From contig OX381718.1 in assembly GCA_947462335.1 (NCBI GenBank), positions 37,602,976 through 37,666,975 on the forward strand: 64,000 bases of DNA, given 5' to 3'. Shown here piece after piece: positions 12,851-26,150 of this stretch. Origin of the DNA: Harmothoe impar. Its lineage: Eukaryota > Annelida > Polychaeta > Phyllodocida > Polynoidae. Every line of letters starts with the position of its first letter. Within the stretch, counting starts at the first letter, position 1. Made by a program: the position numbers and the translations under genes. Below the pieces are notes generated by a model. The model made no database searches. It was given only the letters and a program-made list of their open reading frames with translations, and was not told the origin of the DNA.

Positions 12851-13535
12851 TGAGTCATGAAACATATTTGGTCACCATGCATAATGCTAAAACAAGAAAC
12901 GTTGCATCCATCTGGCAAGTCGGATTACGTTGTCTTAAACCAGATCATGGTTAGATGGTTTACTGTTATCTGCACTGTGCAGCAGATCACGTTAGTTACT
13001 GTAGGTTATTGGTTGTACATCTCCCCGTCTTCCACAGAGGATTTGGTACTACCAATGGTAGGCTGAGGCAGAGATAAGGTAGGACCCTCTGACGTCTGAT
13101 AGGGAGGTGATGTACGATGGTGGTGGTAGAGTGATGAGGTGTGGGGGGGGGGGGCTGGGTGGTGCTGACCAGTGGGCAGTGTCCAACGTACACCTGGACC
13201 ATGTAGTCAGATAGGAACACACACAACACACAGCCACATTCTGCCCATCCACTCTACTCCATCCAGCTCTGGTGAGTCTCACTTAAAGTTAAACTATGCT
13301 ACTATACAATGTATACATCCCCTGTATAACGTACAAAAATGTATATCTGATATTATTGGCAAGATTATTGACCTCATTGCTTGACTCAGTGGCTATCTAC
13401 AAGTACATATTGTAGTGTGTGTGTGTGTGTGTAACTGTCTTTTTCCTCTGGAGCTCATTTTTCTAGGACAGGTTGAAATATTTGTTGTGGTGGCCAGTGT
13501 CTGACTGCACACTAGAGTGATACCAGTAAACACAC

Positions 13536-14389
13536 TATAGTGTAAGAAGTTACTGTATTTAAACAGCACAATGTGCTGTACATTTACAACACTTTTTGCT
13601 GTAGTTGGTATTACAGCACTATTTGCTGTATAATTACAGCATTATGTACTGTAAATTGGGTCTCTGGCAATGTTGCTGTACATGTACAGTACATTGTGCT
13701 GTAGATTTCGGCCACTAGGTGGCAGCAGTAGACCATTTCTGTATTAATTATTCCACCCAACCCTTTCCTGAGTCAAATAAGCCTCACAAACTCTCAAAAC
13801 ATCGTAAAATAAGAATGGATGAGAGAGACTGAATGCAGTTATCATAAAGTGTATTGATATTTGCATGATTGTGATGAATAATACAAAAAAACAGCAAAAG
13901 TATAGAATAGACACCACATCAGTGGGAAAAGTTAAATGCTTAAGTGCCTGGACTGGGGAAAAGCTGGTATCACATACGGTTCAGCTGTCTTGAAGCAGGA
14001 TTAAACCATTACATTGTGTAGTGTGTATTATCCTAGCTGAGATTGAACTATTATGCAGGAAAGTACTCTCCATGCATGCGTATTAATTGATATAAATTGA
14101 TTAGAACAATAATATGAAACCTGCAGTAGAAGTTGCTGTAAGTTTACAGCACCCAGTTGCTGTACATGTACAGCAAAATCTACTGGAACAAAAGTTGCCA
14201 GCAACTTTTGCTGTAGATGTACAGTAGAAGTTGCTGTAAATTTACAGTAGAAGTTGCTGTAAATTTACAGTAGAAGTTGCTGTAAATTTACAGCAAGTCA
14301 GTTGCTGTACACCTACAGCAAAATCTACTGGAACAAAAGTTGCCAGCAACTTTTGCTGTAGGTGTACAGTACTTACTTCTTACAGTGTA
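13536..14389. mobile_element. Candidate MITE rich in TTGCTGTAAATTTACAG repeats
   Basis: The left end (ATAGTGTAAGAAGTTACTGTA) and the reverse complement of the right end (ACTGTAAGAAGTAAGTACTGTA) match as terminal inverted repeats. Inside are many short palindromes of the type TTGCTGTAAATTTACAG, clustered at 13560-13720 and 14130-14380. The middle (13740-14110) is ordinary AT-rich sequence. Boundaries are approximate. Confidence 0.5.
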
Positions 14390-14798
14390 AGGTTCTGTAA
14401 TCCACCTGTGTCCAACATTAGAGCTGTCTCAGTCTACAGGACAAGACACTGCGGGCAAAACACATACATATTAATGTATGTGCACCCCAGATTCTAGGAG
14501 GTCGAATTAAAGTGTTTTGTGCCATACAAAAGTATACTGGCGCGATCTCTATTAAATTTGTTGTACTGACCCCCTCCTCCATTAGAAGTTATGATGGCGC
14601 CGCAACCGTACACTTAGTTTTCACCCTGCATCAATTATGGAGGTTTATCAAGTTTTGGCACCCCACTGACGCCTCTAATAATTAGCCCCCCCCCCCAGCT
14701 GGCAATAGATGACTCATCACATACTGACATGTTATCTGATAACAGGATATCAGGTCAGAAGCGAATTCCGTCTGTCTCTGTCTGAGTTCTCCACATAA

Positions 14799-15108
14799 GG
14801 CCAAAATAAATAAAAGGTGTGTTTCAGGTTACATGGTCTGAAAATCTAGGGTAGGTAGGTCGGATTTATTTTTTTAGATTTATTTTTTTACTTTGGCCTG
14901 AAAAGTACCTAGAAATTGACTCGCAAACTTCAATATCGACTCGCCAACGACCACCTCGACTTGTGAATTATCAGAACGACTCTTAAATTGCCCCAAAATG
15001 ACCTAAAGTTTTGTTTTTTTCAAATTTGGATAAAAATCCCCAGGGTCGGCCCTGTTTTGCTAGGAAGGGTCGGGTAACCTGAAACACACCTTTTTTTCCT
15101 ATTTGGCC
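14799..15108. mobile_element. MITE with ~35-bp terminal inverted repeats
   Basis: The left arm GGCCAAAATAAATAAAAGG followed by TGTGTTTCAGGTTAC is mirrored at the right end by GTAACCTGAAACACACC followed by TTTTTTTCCTATTTGGCC. The interior is AT-rich with 'tagggtaggtaggtcgg' and 'gaagggtcggg'. It has no coding content, and target duplications are ambiguous. Confidence 0.65.
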
Positions 15109-15823
15109 AAATACAGATGTCCGCATTATGCGGACAAAATATTCCATATTAGGAGTCAATCAGTCATTCACAAAGTATGCCACGCAAAATTTGGCAATCT
15201 TTAATACCCCCCCCCCCACCCCTTTGTCACGCTTTTCCCCATACCTCTATCATTGGGGACCAAGACCCCCTCCCCCCCCCCCCACCACCCCCACCACCAC
15301 CCCTCAGGTGTACTTAATGGATCACCCCTTACATGGTGAAAATGGTGAAAATGGTACTGTTACATACAAATGCGGACGTCCACCTTTGAATGTGGAGCTC
15401 CGCATGATACGGAATTTGACGACCAGAAACAGTTTAACCCAAATCCGTGTATTATACGGACCCTTTTTGACCCTCCTCATTATGTGGAGAAACATCACCC
15501 TGCCAAGGATCTTAGCCATAACGACCTAGTTATTGAACTCTGCAGTATATGTATATTGCAGGCGGCAATCAGCACCCGCCCAAGGCCAAGTATAACGGTC
15601 CTATCACCAGAAATAGAAAAAGGTTCATGAACGCATGTCTATGATTAGAACAGTGTCGTAATCGTTTAGCACCTGTAGCGCGGAACATGCCAGACAGCAT
15701 GGGATAGCATGGGTTCAGTCCATGGATAATGGACATCTGTAGGTGTACTGTGTCGGTGCATCATGCCGACCCTGCAGGCAGTAACTTCACCCCATTTGTA
15801 GGGTCGGCATGCTGCCTCAGATG

Positions 15824-16230
15824 CCCGGGGGGCCACTCCTTGTCTTTTCTATAGTCACTATGTGTGAACATCATCTCAAATCTGGTACCCTTGTCAAGGG
15901 GCGAAATTTTCAAAAACCGTACCCTTTTCAAGGAGAAATTAGCAAGAAAACGGACCTAAATCACAGATAACCCTGAAAAATAAACCCTAATTATGGGTGA
16001 CCCTGGAAGAAATCACTTTCTCAAAGGTGACCAAGAAATATTATAGGAAAATAAAGTAAAAGTTACCCTTTAAAGCTCTGAAAATGTACCCCTTTCTCTC
16101 AAAATTAGCTAAAAAGGCACCCCTTATCAAGGACCCTCGCGGGCCCGTGCCTAGGACCCAAAAACGGACCCTTTCCCTTGGAATCGTGTTCACACATGGT
16201 ATCCAAATATGAGGGAGTGGCCCCCCCGGG
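15824..16230. mobile_element. hAT-like MITE with 8-bp target duplication
   Basis: The ends are CCCGGGGGGCCACTCC and its inverse GGAGTGGCCCCCCCGGG. Both flanks read CTCAGATG (15816-15823 and 16231-16238), a perfect 8-bp target-site duplication, the size typical of hAT transposons. Subterminal TGTGTGAACA / TGTTCACACA is also inverted. The 407-bp interior has no coding capacity. It sits inside a copy of palindromic family A, whose GGGTCGGCATGCTGC and GCTGGTGTATTCATGCATG parts flank it, so its insertion is the younger event. Confidence 0.8.
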
Positions 16231-16239
16231 CTCAGATGC

Positions 16240-17718
16240 TGGTGTATTCATGCATGATAACAGTACATAACATGAAATGCAGTACATGCGAGTAGCCCTG
16301 CGGGCTTGATACAATGCTGAGGCATCAGCATGATGCATCGAAGCAGTTCAGGCGAGTTACTCACCAGGCCCTGAGTTCACATGCCTTATACATCCAAGGA
16401 TTCATCTGGGATGATCGGGGCAGAGTATTAGATATAATGCACTTTATATATAATGTGTCTCTGTGCATTTGTTATTGTGGTTGTTGGACTTGTATACACC
16501 CCCCCCCCCCCCCCCGCCCCACCAAGTGGAATGTGGAGAGGCCTCATGGAGCACTTACAGAAAGTATGATAATGTGAGTGTAGGTTGTATTTATGCAGGC
16601 CTACACCAATACACATCTTTGTATAGCTCTACCTTGGCCGTGCATCATGACATGGACCATGGCTATACTTGGTAGTTTCCTCTTTCCATATACTTCTCCA
16701 TATCGCAAGGCTAAAGGTATTATTGACAACGTTTGACTGTAGAAAAACAACCTGTACTGAAATAATGCGAAAATTTGATAATGATGAAAATTGAACAGTA
16801 TTTTGTAAATGCGTGAAAAATGAAAACGATGCGGGTCACATTGACAGCAATGGTGGTACACGTACATATATACCATGCAGGTCCGTGTGTATGATCACAT
16901 ACAGGGCATCTTACAACAACAGGGAGGGTCGGTAATATATTTTCCCTGCTCCGCACGCGAGAGGGGTTCACATTTCCGTGGCATGCCCCTATTATTTACT
17001 GCTCTGATTTTTTTCATTAAGAGAGGTGACATTATATTGACCTCCCCCGCCCCCCCCCCTCCACCCTTCTACCAAATTTGTTTGGTGCTCCGGTCCCTGT
17101 CCCTGAACAAAAAAAAGACCATTCCCCTTATGCCGTACTCAGGTACTATCAGTCATGTACGCCAAGGCTTCATGATGAAAAGTACTCCATCACGTATGTA
17201 TGTTTTGATAGTATTTACAGTCTGTTTCGTAATATATTTACTTTTGTACTCCCACTTCCCATGAAAAATTGCCTTGAATTACCTCTCGAAATCAGCGCGA
17301 CGTGACAGGTTCAAGTGACAGGTTTCGATGATAACATTAGTGGGCGTTTTAAATAGACCCAAGTACGATATATGCAATTCATGAACACAGAAACAATATT
17401 ACTATAATGCACAAATAATAGAGATGCATTTATTACCATCTACCACATCCAATGCAAAGCTTTACTGTGCATGACCCACCAACTAAAAAAGAAGTCCAAT
17501 TGACCAACCGTCTGATTAACTATAGTGTTTATCATAACGTTGTATGGAGCCATCCAAAGGTCGCCGGATCCAGTCAAATCTACTGTAGATATGGAGCTTA
17601 TAGAGTATGGCTGGGTCGTTTATGTTTGTAGATATTAAACGTTATCTTGCTACCCGGGCCAGATGTTGCCACCATAGACTGGGCAAAATCTTCAGAGATA
17701 TCATTCTAATCCCTCCAA
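16240..17718. other. Non-coding stretch with C tracts
   Basis: Contains the right part of the interrupted family A copy (to about 16400), a C tract at 16499-16516 and another near 17048-17060. I recognise no exon or RNA gene; open frames here are products of the homopolymers and AT-rich sequence. Confidence 0.45.
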
Positions 17719-19654
17719 TAGTGGGGGGGCAATTGTATTTCCGTGGGAATTTCGTGGTTATGGTAGTTTCTCAATTGATTTCCATAGATTCAAAGGTGCT
17801 TAAAAAGATAGGATACCGCTCCATTTTTTATTTCTACTATTTGAGCTATTTTTAGGCCAATTAAGGTTAATTAGTGTAGTTAGGCCTACAGCTTAATGGG
17901 GCTCTGTCTCTCTAGGAAATAGAGCTATCAATTTTCTTACAACACCTACCCCCCCCTAAATCAAGTATGGGGAATCTCGTGGTGAGGTTAATTTTTCTGT
18001 ATTCCTGATGGTTGCCTAGCAACAAGCATATTTTGCTACTCATCTGTAGTAACAGTGCCAAGTACAGTTGCATTACATAGGGATGATTTGAAGATCATCT
18101 TTCAATATTCCAAGGTATATATCATATGAGGAACATCTATATATCCATGTATTAGCCCAAGGCCTGCCTAGCAACAAGCATATTTTGGCCTTTTTACATA
18201 GCAACAGCACCACTAACTGTATCCATACAGAATAAAGTACTGTCTCGCATCTTGTTCATTCTACCCTAAGGTAGTTACGGCATACACTCTACATACCATA
18301 TTTTGTGCCTCTACATGGGTAAAAAACGACACGGGCTATACTATAAGCCAAAGAGGCCTTCTGAATGGCCCCTGGGAAAAACTCGCGTATAAGCCGCACC
18401 CCCAACTTTAGCCTAAGTCCCTTAGCCACATATGGGGTCAGAGTCCTACTGGTGGCCTGTGAGCTCCCCCTCCCCCACTCACACACTCCCATTGTTGCCT
18501 TGTTACAGTTGGGATGGTGTGCTGGCAGGGATTAGCGGTGGTCTGCATTAGATGCGACCATCAAGCTTTCTCAGTCCAAGGGAGAGTTGGGGAGGGGGGG
18601 GGGTGTTGCTGAGTCACATGTCGATTGTAAGAAATGCCAATGTCCCTTGCCGATTTCAAGAAATAAGTCTTGTCCCTTCTCACCAGATCTCATGTCACTT
18701 TTCGATTTTAAGAGATGGGTTTTGTCACTTGTCACAACAATTAAACCTATTTCACCTCTCTGGGGCGCTACCTGTAGTATATGTAATACAGGTATATGGC
18801 GGTCACCCCCCCCCCCCCCGCATACCTTGAGTGAGCCCCATAGAAAGCTGTGATAAAGCTACTACCAGTACATGTACCAGCCGCAGCATAACCCTACCCG
18901 TGTCAGTGCGTGTAAGTGGCGGTGGGCAGTCCCTGTAACTCATGTATGGGTCATATTTAGGTGATTTTAGAAATTATACTTTGGAAATGTTGAAAATAAA
19001 TATTTACCCAAAATTAGCTCCTAAACCATCTTTAAGGTTGATCGCTACTCATGCAATATGGACTACTGCGCAGCTTTTTGCACATATAGATTAAACCTGT
19101 CAGAATGAGCCAATATTAGAGGACCGGATACATATACATTCCCCCTAAGCCATACTCAAATATTGGACAATTCCGAGCAAAATTGAGCATTTTATTGCAC
19201 TTTGAATATTTGATATATTTGGAGCCAGTGATATTTGATAATTTTAACATATTTTAGAATATTAGAATTATTTACCTCATAGATCTCATGACTGTGCTCC
19301 AAACAAACAAGAGTATCAAATATATACAATTTTGACCCCGATCCTTGGCTTTTAACGCATTATTTTGGCCTTTAAATATGAGATTTAGACAGTTTTTGTC
19401 CTATTTTTTAACTTTAAAGGTCCAAAACCCTAAAAATATGCGCGGGACCCCCTATCAAAATTACTTTTTTATGTTAGCAAATGATCTAAACTATTTTTTG
19501 AAAAAGTAAAAAAAAAAGTCTATGGATTTTTTTTGCTAATATTTAAGATTTTGTTGAAAAATTTAGCATCAAATTTAATCAATCGTCCTATAACCACCAC
19601 TTTTTTGTGGATACCGATTTTGTCCGATTTGGAGACAAACCGCTTTTGACCGAT

Positions 19655-19965
19655 TTTTGATACAAAACCGATTTTTGATACAAAACCGATTTTGGATACA
19701 AAACCGATTTTGGATACAAAACCGATTTTGGATACAAAACCGATTTTGGATACAAAACCGATTTTGGATACAAAACCGATTTTGGATACAAAACCGATTT
19801 TGGATACAAAACCGATTTTGACCAATTTTGTGGACAAAACCGATTTTGACCAATTTGGGGACAAAACTGATTTTGGCTACAAGACCGATTTTGGATCTAA
19901 AACCGTTTTCGGGTTCCAAACCGATTTTGGGTCCAAAACCGATTTTGAGGGGCAAAACCGATTTT
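19655..19965. repeat. 18-bp minisatellite (ATACAAAACCGATTTTGG)
   Basis: About eight perfect and eight or more diverged copies of an 18-bp unit. Because 18 is divisible by three, every frame stays open, producing repetitive open frames on both strands; these are artefacts. The unit itself is a partial palindrome (CAAAACCGATTTTG). Confidence 0.9.
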
Positions 19966-20029
19966 GGTGAAAAAAAACACTTTTGCCAAAAAAACCACAC
20001 CTTTTGACTCCAATGTCAATGGGAAGTGT

Positions 20030-20170
20030 CAATAAGACAGAAATACTCCACTATTGACAGTTCGCATGAGGAACTGTCAATAACAGGAATAATTTCCACT
20101 GTTGACAGTGTGAACTGTCAATAAGAGAAATATTTTCCACTATTGACAGTTCGAACTGTCAATAGCGTTT
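20030..20170. repeat. Cluster of GAACTGTCAATA palindromes
   Basis: ACTATTGACAGTTCG and GAACTGTCAATA alternate several times (at about 20051, 20073, 20100, 20113, 20143 and 20154), forming overlapping potential hairpins. It lies in the centre of foldback element 1. Confidence 0.6.
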
Positions 20171-20990
20171 TTGTTAGGAGGATGGACATCTCTCAGTGGA
20201 GAGCACCCCTAAATGTTCTGTGCTTGGGTGTATTACCTCTAGGGTTGTCTATCCATCATTAATGACCTCTGTAATGATTCTAGGAAGTATGAAAAGGTGC
20301 CAGAGTGTTTCTAAAATTTAACCCCACCCTGTGCATAAGCATGTCCCATGTATAAGCTTGATTGGTTTGCCACTTTGTACTTGTATACGCCTGGACTTAC
20401 ACATGGGAAAATATGGTATGTAGAGTGTACGCTGTAACTACCTTAGTGTAGAATGAACAAAATGCGAGACAGAACTTTATTATACAGTTAGTGGTGCTGT
20501 TGCTATGCAAAAAGGCCAAAATATGCTTGTTGCTAGGCAGGCCTCAGGCCAATGCGTGTATATATAGATGTTCCCCATATGTTATATACCTTGGAATATT
20601 GAAAGATGATCTTCAAAGCATCCCTATGTAATGCAACTTTACCTGCCACTGTCTCTACAGATGAGTAGCAAAATATGCTTGTTGCTAGGCAACCATCAGG
20701 AATACAGAAAAATGAACCTCACCACGAGATTCCCCATACTTGATTTAGGGGGGGTAGGTGTTGTAAGAAAATTGATAGCTCTATTTCCCAGAGAGACAGA
20801 GCCCCATTAAGCTGTAATTACACTAATTAACCTTAATTGGCCTAAAAATAGCTCAAATAGTAGAAATAAAAAATGGAGCGGTATCCTATCTTTTTAAGCA
20901 CCCTTTTCTCCATAGATTCCATTAAAAAAAGTACCATAACCATGAAAATTTCACGGGAGCTAGTAAATGTTACAATTGCCCCCCCACTAC

Positions 20991-23900
20991 AAGGGGCATT
21001 TTAAAGTACTAACAGGCAAGATCACTTTCTGGGGTAATTTGGGTGTGCTGAATCCGGAAATCACACTTGCCAAGCTCAAAAATGGCTCCTTCTATGTGAA
21101 AATACAAAAACAAAATGGCTGCCATTGATTTTTGAGAAAACCTATGAAATCTATGTTATTCATCATTCCTGATCATGTAATACATCAAAATGAAGGGATT
21201 TTGAATACAACACTGTCTGACACACCTGCCAATCTGAAACATCATTTCCCAAGAGTCTCAAGGCCAAAAATTCAATATGGCTGCCACCGTTTTTTCAGAA
21301 AACCCCGAATATGCATTATTCATCACTCCTTGTCATGTTATACCTCAAATGAAAGGGATTTGCAAGCCAAGTCCATTCAAGGCAATTGCCAAAATAAACA
21401 GGGACCTTTGTAACATGAAACCCATCCCCCAAAAAACACAATGGCCACTAGTAATCTTTGAGCACAGTTCATTTCAGTCCATTTCCAAGGGGAAGAGCTA
21501 TTTTTTTTAAAGTGGGAAGGCCCCAATTTTGTCAATGTTGTAATCATTTATTGGAAATCTCTAACACCAGTGCAGGAGGTCAAAAGTTATTACCCTCCCC
21601 TCCTCTAGATGGCTCAAAAATTGTTCACTTGCACCCTTTTATGCATAGTGAAAATAGGGTTTTGTTACCCATCTTCCCCTGTTAAGGGCACATCCCATAA
21701 AGATTAGAGCATTCACACTGCATATAATCTACAGGGGTAGAAACTTTACCAGCTGTGGGCCAGCCATACAAGTAGCCCAAAAAGCACTAGTGTGACTATT
21801 CATGGAAAGTGATTGCTCCCCCCACATACTTCTATTCTGATCGGGGGCCCACCTCACAATGAAATCCTTAGTACATGATGGCAAATCCTCAGGATCCAAC
21901 CCAGTCAGCATTGGTCCCTGGGACTCATTTGTGTTTTACTTGTGCCAGCTGGGTTAACCCATATCTGGGTTATGGTCTTTTTTTGTCCAGGGCTAAAAGT
22001 GGGAGCCCAGATGGGCCAGCCCATAAAAACTTTTTCATAAGATACATTATAGATACAAATAGTGTGTGCTAAAGTGGAATAAATCTGGGCTTGAGCTTGG
22101 CACTTTGAATTAGGGCCAGCCAATCTGCGCTCCCACCTATAGCCCTGGACAAAAAGGACCAAAACCCAGCTTGGGCAAATCAGCTTGCCCAAGTAAAAAC
22201 ACAAGGGTCCTACTAAACAATACTGTAACATAGTATCTTGTTTGGAACTTACAGGGACTTGTGACTTCTACATGCTATAGACCCCTACACTATCATTTAA
22301 CTTCAGCAAAAGATTTTCATGTAATAGTGAGAAACTCTAGGGAATGGGAGCTTTAGTCCTTGGGACGTGATACCAAGTCCTAAGGATCTCATATTCATTT
22401 TATTAGAGACCTCCTCCAGCAACCCTGACCACTCCTTGAGTCTACCTTATTCCTCATCTAGAGCATGATTCCCAATCTCTCCCTCACAATATCAAGCCAG
22501 GACTTTCATGTGTTGAAGATGGAGGTAGTTACAATTAGGATTGGGATAGGGTGACATGGTAAGGATGGAAGTGACATGTGGTCCCTGCCCTACCACACAC
22601 CTCCCATATCCCCTTCCTAGCCAAACACCACACACCTCCCATATCCCCTTCCTAGCCAAACTTGATTCCATTCCATACCCTGCCGTATCCGTACCTCTAT
22701 CATACACTTTCCCTGTGACTTTTTCTCCCCTATATCGCTTCCCAGATACCCTTCTGATGTCCACTCCCTTGCCCTTTCCCATGTCCTATCCTCCCAGTCA
22801 AGCCCTGCCCTATCCCTGTATTTCCCCACGACTCATAATATATGACCTCTACCAACCAGTGCCCTATGTCTCCTGTATCCCTGTATATCCTCTCCACCAC
22901 TGAGAAATGCACTCAGCCCTACCTCCTTATCTTATCCCCTCACTTTGCTTCTGTGTTCTACCCTGCAGCAATTGATTTGAACATATAGAGGGGAAGTCAA
23001 TGGGAATTAGGTGGCAAAGGGTGAGGTAAAGGGAAGGGAGAGAAAGTGGTGGGAGGGGGTAGGAAAATGGGAAAGGAGAGGAATAGAAGAGGCTTGGGGA
23101 AGGGAAGAGGAAATGTAGTGAAAAAGATGCCAAATGGAGGGCTGGAAGCCCAGGAAGGTCGGATGGAAACCCTGGAAGATGAGGGGGTGGGCCCAGGAAG
23201 AGGGCTAGGAGCCCTGGGAGGAGCATTTAGAGCTAAGGCAGGAGAGATTGAAAACCTGAAGAAGGGTCATGAGCCCAGGGGGGAGGGCTGGGAGCCTTGG
23301 AAAGAGGAGTGGAGGCACAGTGAGAGGGATAAAACTCTGGAATAAGGAGAGGGGTGGGTTAAGGAAAGGATGAATGATCTGGATGGAAGATGGAAAACCA
23401 AGAGAGGTTAGAGTTGCTGGAGAAGGTCTCCTTTGAAATAGAGATCCCTAAGACCCAATATCAGGTCCCCAGAACTAGAGTTCAGATCCCCTAAACTTCC
23501 TCAAGATAACATGCATAGATATCTATCTGGCTCCTAGGACTTGGAATTGAATCCCGAGGACCTGACATTGGGTGCAAATGTTCTAGGGACTTGATTCTGA
23601 GGAGGGTTCCCAATCAGAAAAAAAGTTTTTCAGTGAGGACAGTCACTACTTATCCCTAAATAGTCACACTTGTGTGGTCCCATAGACCAGTGGGGCTATA
23701 TGCACAGTTGGTTGACAGCAGTAAAAAACTAATGTCTAGCCTTGTATATAGTATTTAGTGGCCTCATGATGGGATGTGCCTCTTAACTGGACAAAAAAGT
23801 CATCTGCTTTCGGCGAAAATGACTGCATAAAGTCTACTGTAAAATCCCTGCTATAGCACGACTCCACTTATGAGGCAAATCCCCCAATTTGAGAAAAAAA

Positions 23901-24564
23901 AATCGGCCTATGAAAAACGCCAAAATAGATTAGTCTCATAGGTGGGGTTTACAGTATACATAAAAGGGTGTGCAAACAATTTTTAACCCTTTGATGGAAG
24001 GTGGTTAGGGTGGCAGGCTAACAGATTTCCCCTTTTTTAGGCTTTAATAAAGAAAAAAACGTCCTTCCTCCTTGGAAATGGCCTGAAATGAACTGTGCTC
24101 AAAAATTACTAGTGGCCATTTTGTATTTTTGGGCAGGGGTTTCATGTTCCAAAGGCCCTGTTTATTTTGGCAATGGCCTGGAGTGGACTAGGCTTGCAAA
24201 TCTCTTTCATTTGAGGTACAACATGACCAGGAGTGATGAATAATGCATTTTTGGGGTTTTCTCAAAAAACGGTGGCAGCCATTTTGAAGTTTTGGCCTTG
24301 AGACTCCATGATGTATCAGCTTGGCAGGTGTGTCAGACAGTGTGGTATCTAAAATCCCTTCATTTTAATGTATTACATGACCAGGAATGATGAATAACAT
24401 AGGTTTCATATAGGTTTTCTCAAAAATCAATGGTAGCCATTTTGTTTTTGTATTTTCACATAGAAGGAGCCATTTCTGAGCTTGGCAAGTGTGATTTTCG
24501 GATTCAGCACACCCAAATTACCCCAGAAAGTGATCTTGCCTGTTTGTACTTTAAAATGCCCCTT
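20991..24564. mobile_element. Large inverted-repeat (foldback) element 2
   Basis: The left end AAGGGGCATTTTAAAGTAC is mirrored by GTACTTTAAAATGCCCCTT on the right. The arms run about 20991-21500 and 24060-24564 and share, inverted, GATCACTTTCTGGGGTAATT, GATTCAGCACACCC, CCATTTTGTTTTTG and GTCTGACACACCTGCCAA. The element abuts foldback element 1 with one base between them. The centre includes a strongly strand-asymmetric part (22560-23345), C/T-rich then G/A-rich on the plus strand. No protein domain is recognisable; open frames across the centre are low-complexity. Confidence 0.7.
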
Positions 24565-25694
24565 GGTGGGAGAATTTCACATTTTTTCACCAGTCTACCA
24601 TCCCTCTCTCCTAAATGTAGAAGATACACACACTTCTCTTACATTTATAGATGGATTATTATATTACACACTTGTAACTACTCTGGGTACATACTGCTGC
24701 TTGTTCTGTAACATTATATACATGAGCTTTACGTTCCTAGTCTCTGGTAGGAATTATAGAGTAAGGGATACAATACTGATATTCCAAAAGGGGATGGGTT
24801 TTGTTGCTTAATTGGCTGGCATTATGCCAGGTTAGTTTAGTGAGTTAAGCCCATGAGGAATAGCATTATAATCCAAGCAATCTATAATTGCATATAACAC
24901 AAAACCTTTCATTTCTCTAAAGAAATAGATTTTGTAGATAATAACCGTAGATATGATTATAATAACTAACCTATTAATTCATCTATTGAATTATATTGAT
25001 TTTAATTACAAAATTCACATGTATTCACTTAAGACGAAGACACTAATCTAATATTTATGACATACCATCGTTCCAATACGAGCCTGATGAGACCCGGGAT
25101 GAGACACTTAGTTTGAAATCACCTAGAGATCTCTCTATGCAGGAAGAACATGTATATCTATAAATTCAAGTCCTCAACCAAAGTTATGACTGGAGATCAA
25201 ATTTAAGTCACCTCTCCTAACACTATTTTGTGAGCTGGCTTTTGATAGGCTGCATCCAGAGAGAGGCTCCGCCCTCTGATTGGCGGAAACCTTGTTGTCA
25301 TGGTTCTCCCCAGTGCACGCAGAGAGTAAATTTGCTCAGTTTGTGGTAGAGCATCAGCAAGTAAATTATCATTTTCCGCTTCCCTCTGGGATGATACTGG
25401 TGTCATATATTTTTTATAGACACTATTACCAGTTGATAGCCCTATTTCAGCAGTGTCTGGGCTGCAATAACACAAGCAATGCAGTAGACATTATTTTGTG
25501 TATTTTTGCACAACAGGATTTTAACAATAGTACTGTATATTGTCTATTTTAAATGCATGATCATAGTGTCCCGTTGTGTGAGTGTTGCCACCTGGTCATG
25601 TGAAAGCCTCACTTGTAGGCTGTGAGCCTGGGCAACTAGTGGTGCGAATCTGAAGGCATGTACATAACTTGATTATAGGTAGACTAAGCACCTC
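24565..25694. other. Non-coding stretch
   Basis: AT-rich sequence followed by a slightly GC-richer part near 25200-25350 that includes CCAAT-type elements (GATTGGCGG, TTTTGATAGGC). I see no supported exon. A promoter for an unseen transcript is possible but unproven. Confidence 0.35.
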
Positions 25695-25698
25695 TTAA

Positions 25699-26146
25699 GC
25701 AGGGTGACACAGGCACCTACCGTCCCGATCCGCCCCATCTCGACCCATCTCGACTCTCCAGGCGGGTCCAGTCGGCCCGTGTATGCCTGCTCCCGACTCA
25801 GTTGGAGCGGGATGGGGAGAGTCGGGAGATTTCAAGCAGTGTTTGAAATACAGCCCCGACTGGGGCTCAGTGGGGGGTGCAGATGGGGCTGATCGGGGCT
25901 GAAATGCCTGTGTATACTCACTCCCGACTGAGTTGGGGAGAGTCGGGACAGTTACAGCCAATCACAGAGTACCTGAGAGTCACATGGTGATACCTACATG
26001 ATCGGGAGTCTGACTAAACTGCAGCAGAATAGTGCAGTGTATACCCTCTCCCACGTCCCGCTCCGACCCAACTCGACTACAGACAACTGGGTCAGTTGGG
26101 TCGAGATGGGTCGGATCGGTGCAAAACATCTGTGTGTATACCCTGC
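25699..26146. mobile_element. TTAA-flanked MITE
   Basis: The element is bounded on both sides by TTAA (25695-25698 and 26147-26150), with inverted ends GCAGGGTGACACAGG and GTATACCCTGC. Internally, GATCGGGGCTG and CAGTTGGGTCGAGATGGG repeats appear in both orientations (CCCCATCTCGACCC at the left). A TTAA duplication is the hallmark of piggyBac-type transposition. No transposase is present. Confidence 0.65.
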
Positions 26147-26150
26147 TTAA

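Larger units (their letters stand above)
17719..20989. mobile_element. Large inverted-repeat (foldback) element 1
   Basis: The outer ends are TAGTGGGGGGGCAATTG and its exact inverse CAATTGCCCCCCCACTA. The arms are long: about 17719-18490 on the left and 20330-20989 on the right. They share, inverted, GATAGGATACCGCTCC, GGCCAATTAAGGTTAATTAG, TGATGGTTGCCTAGCAAC and CTAAGGTAGTTACGG. The arms differ at scattered positions, so the element is not brand new. The centre (18500-20330) holds a family B repeat, an 18-bp minisatellite and a cluster of small palindromes. No transposase is recognisable, so it is non-autonomous or a remnant. Confidence 0.7.

Noticed and set aside
19520..20000. Repetitive open frames on both strands (DTKPIL / KIGFVS repeats)
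   Set aside because: Artefact of an 18-bp minisatellite.
22492..23345. Pro/Ser-rich and Gly/Glu/Arg-rich frames
   Set aside because: Low-complexity sequence with strand asymmetry in a foldback element; no domain or splice support.
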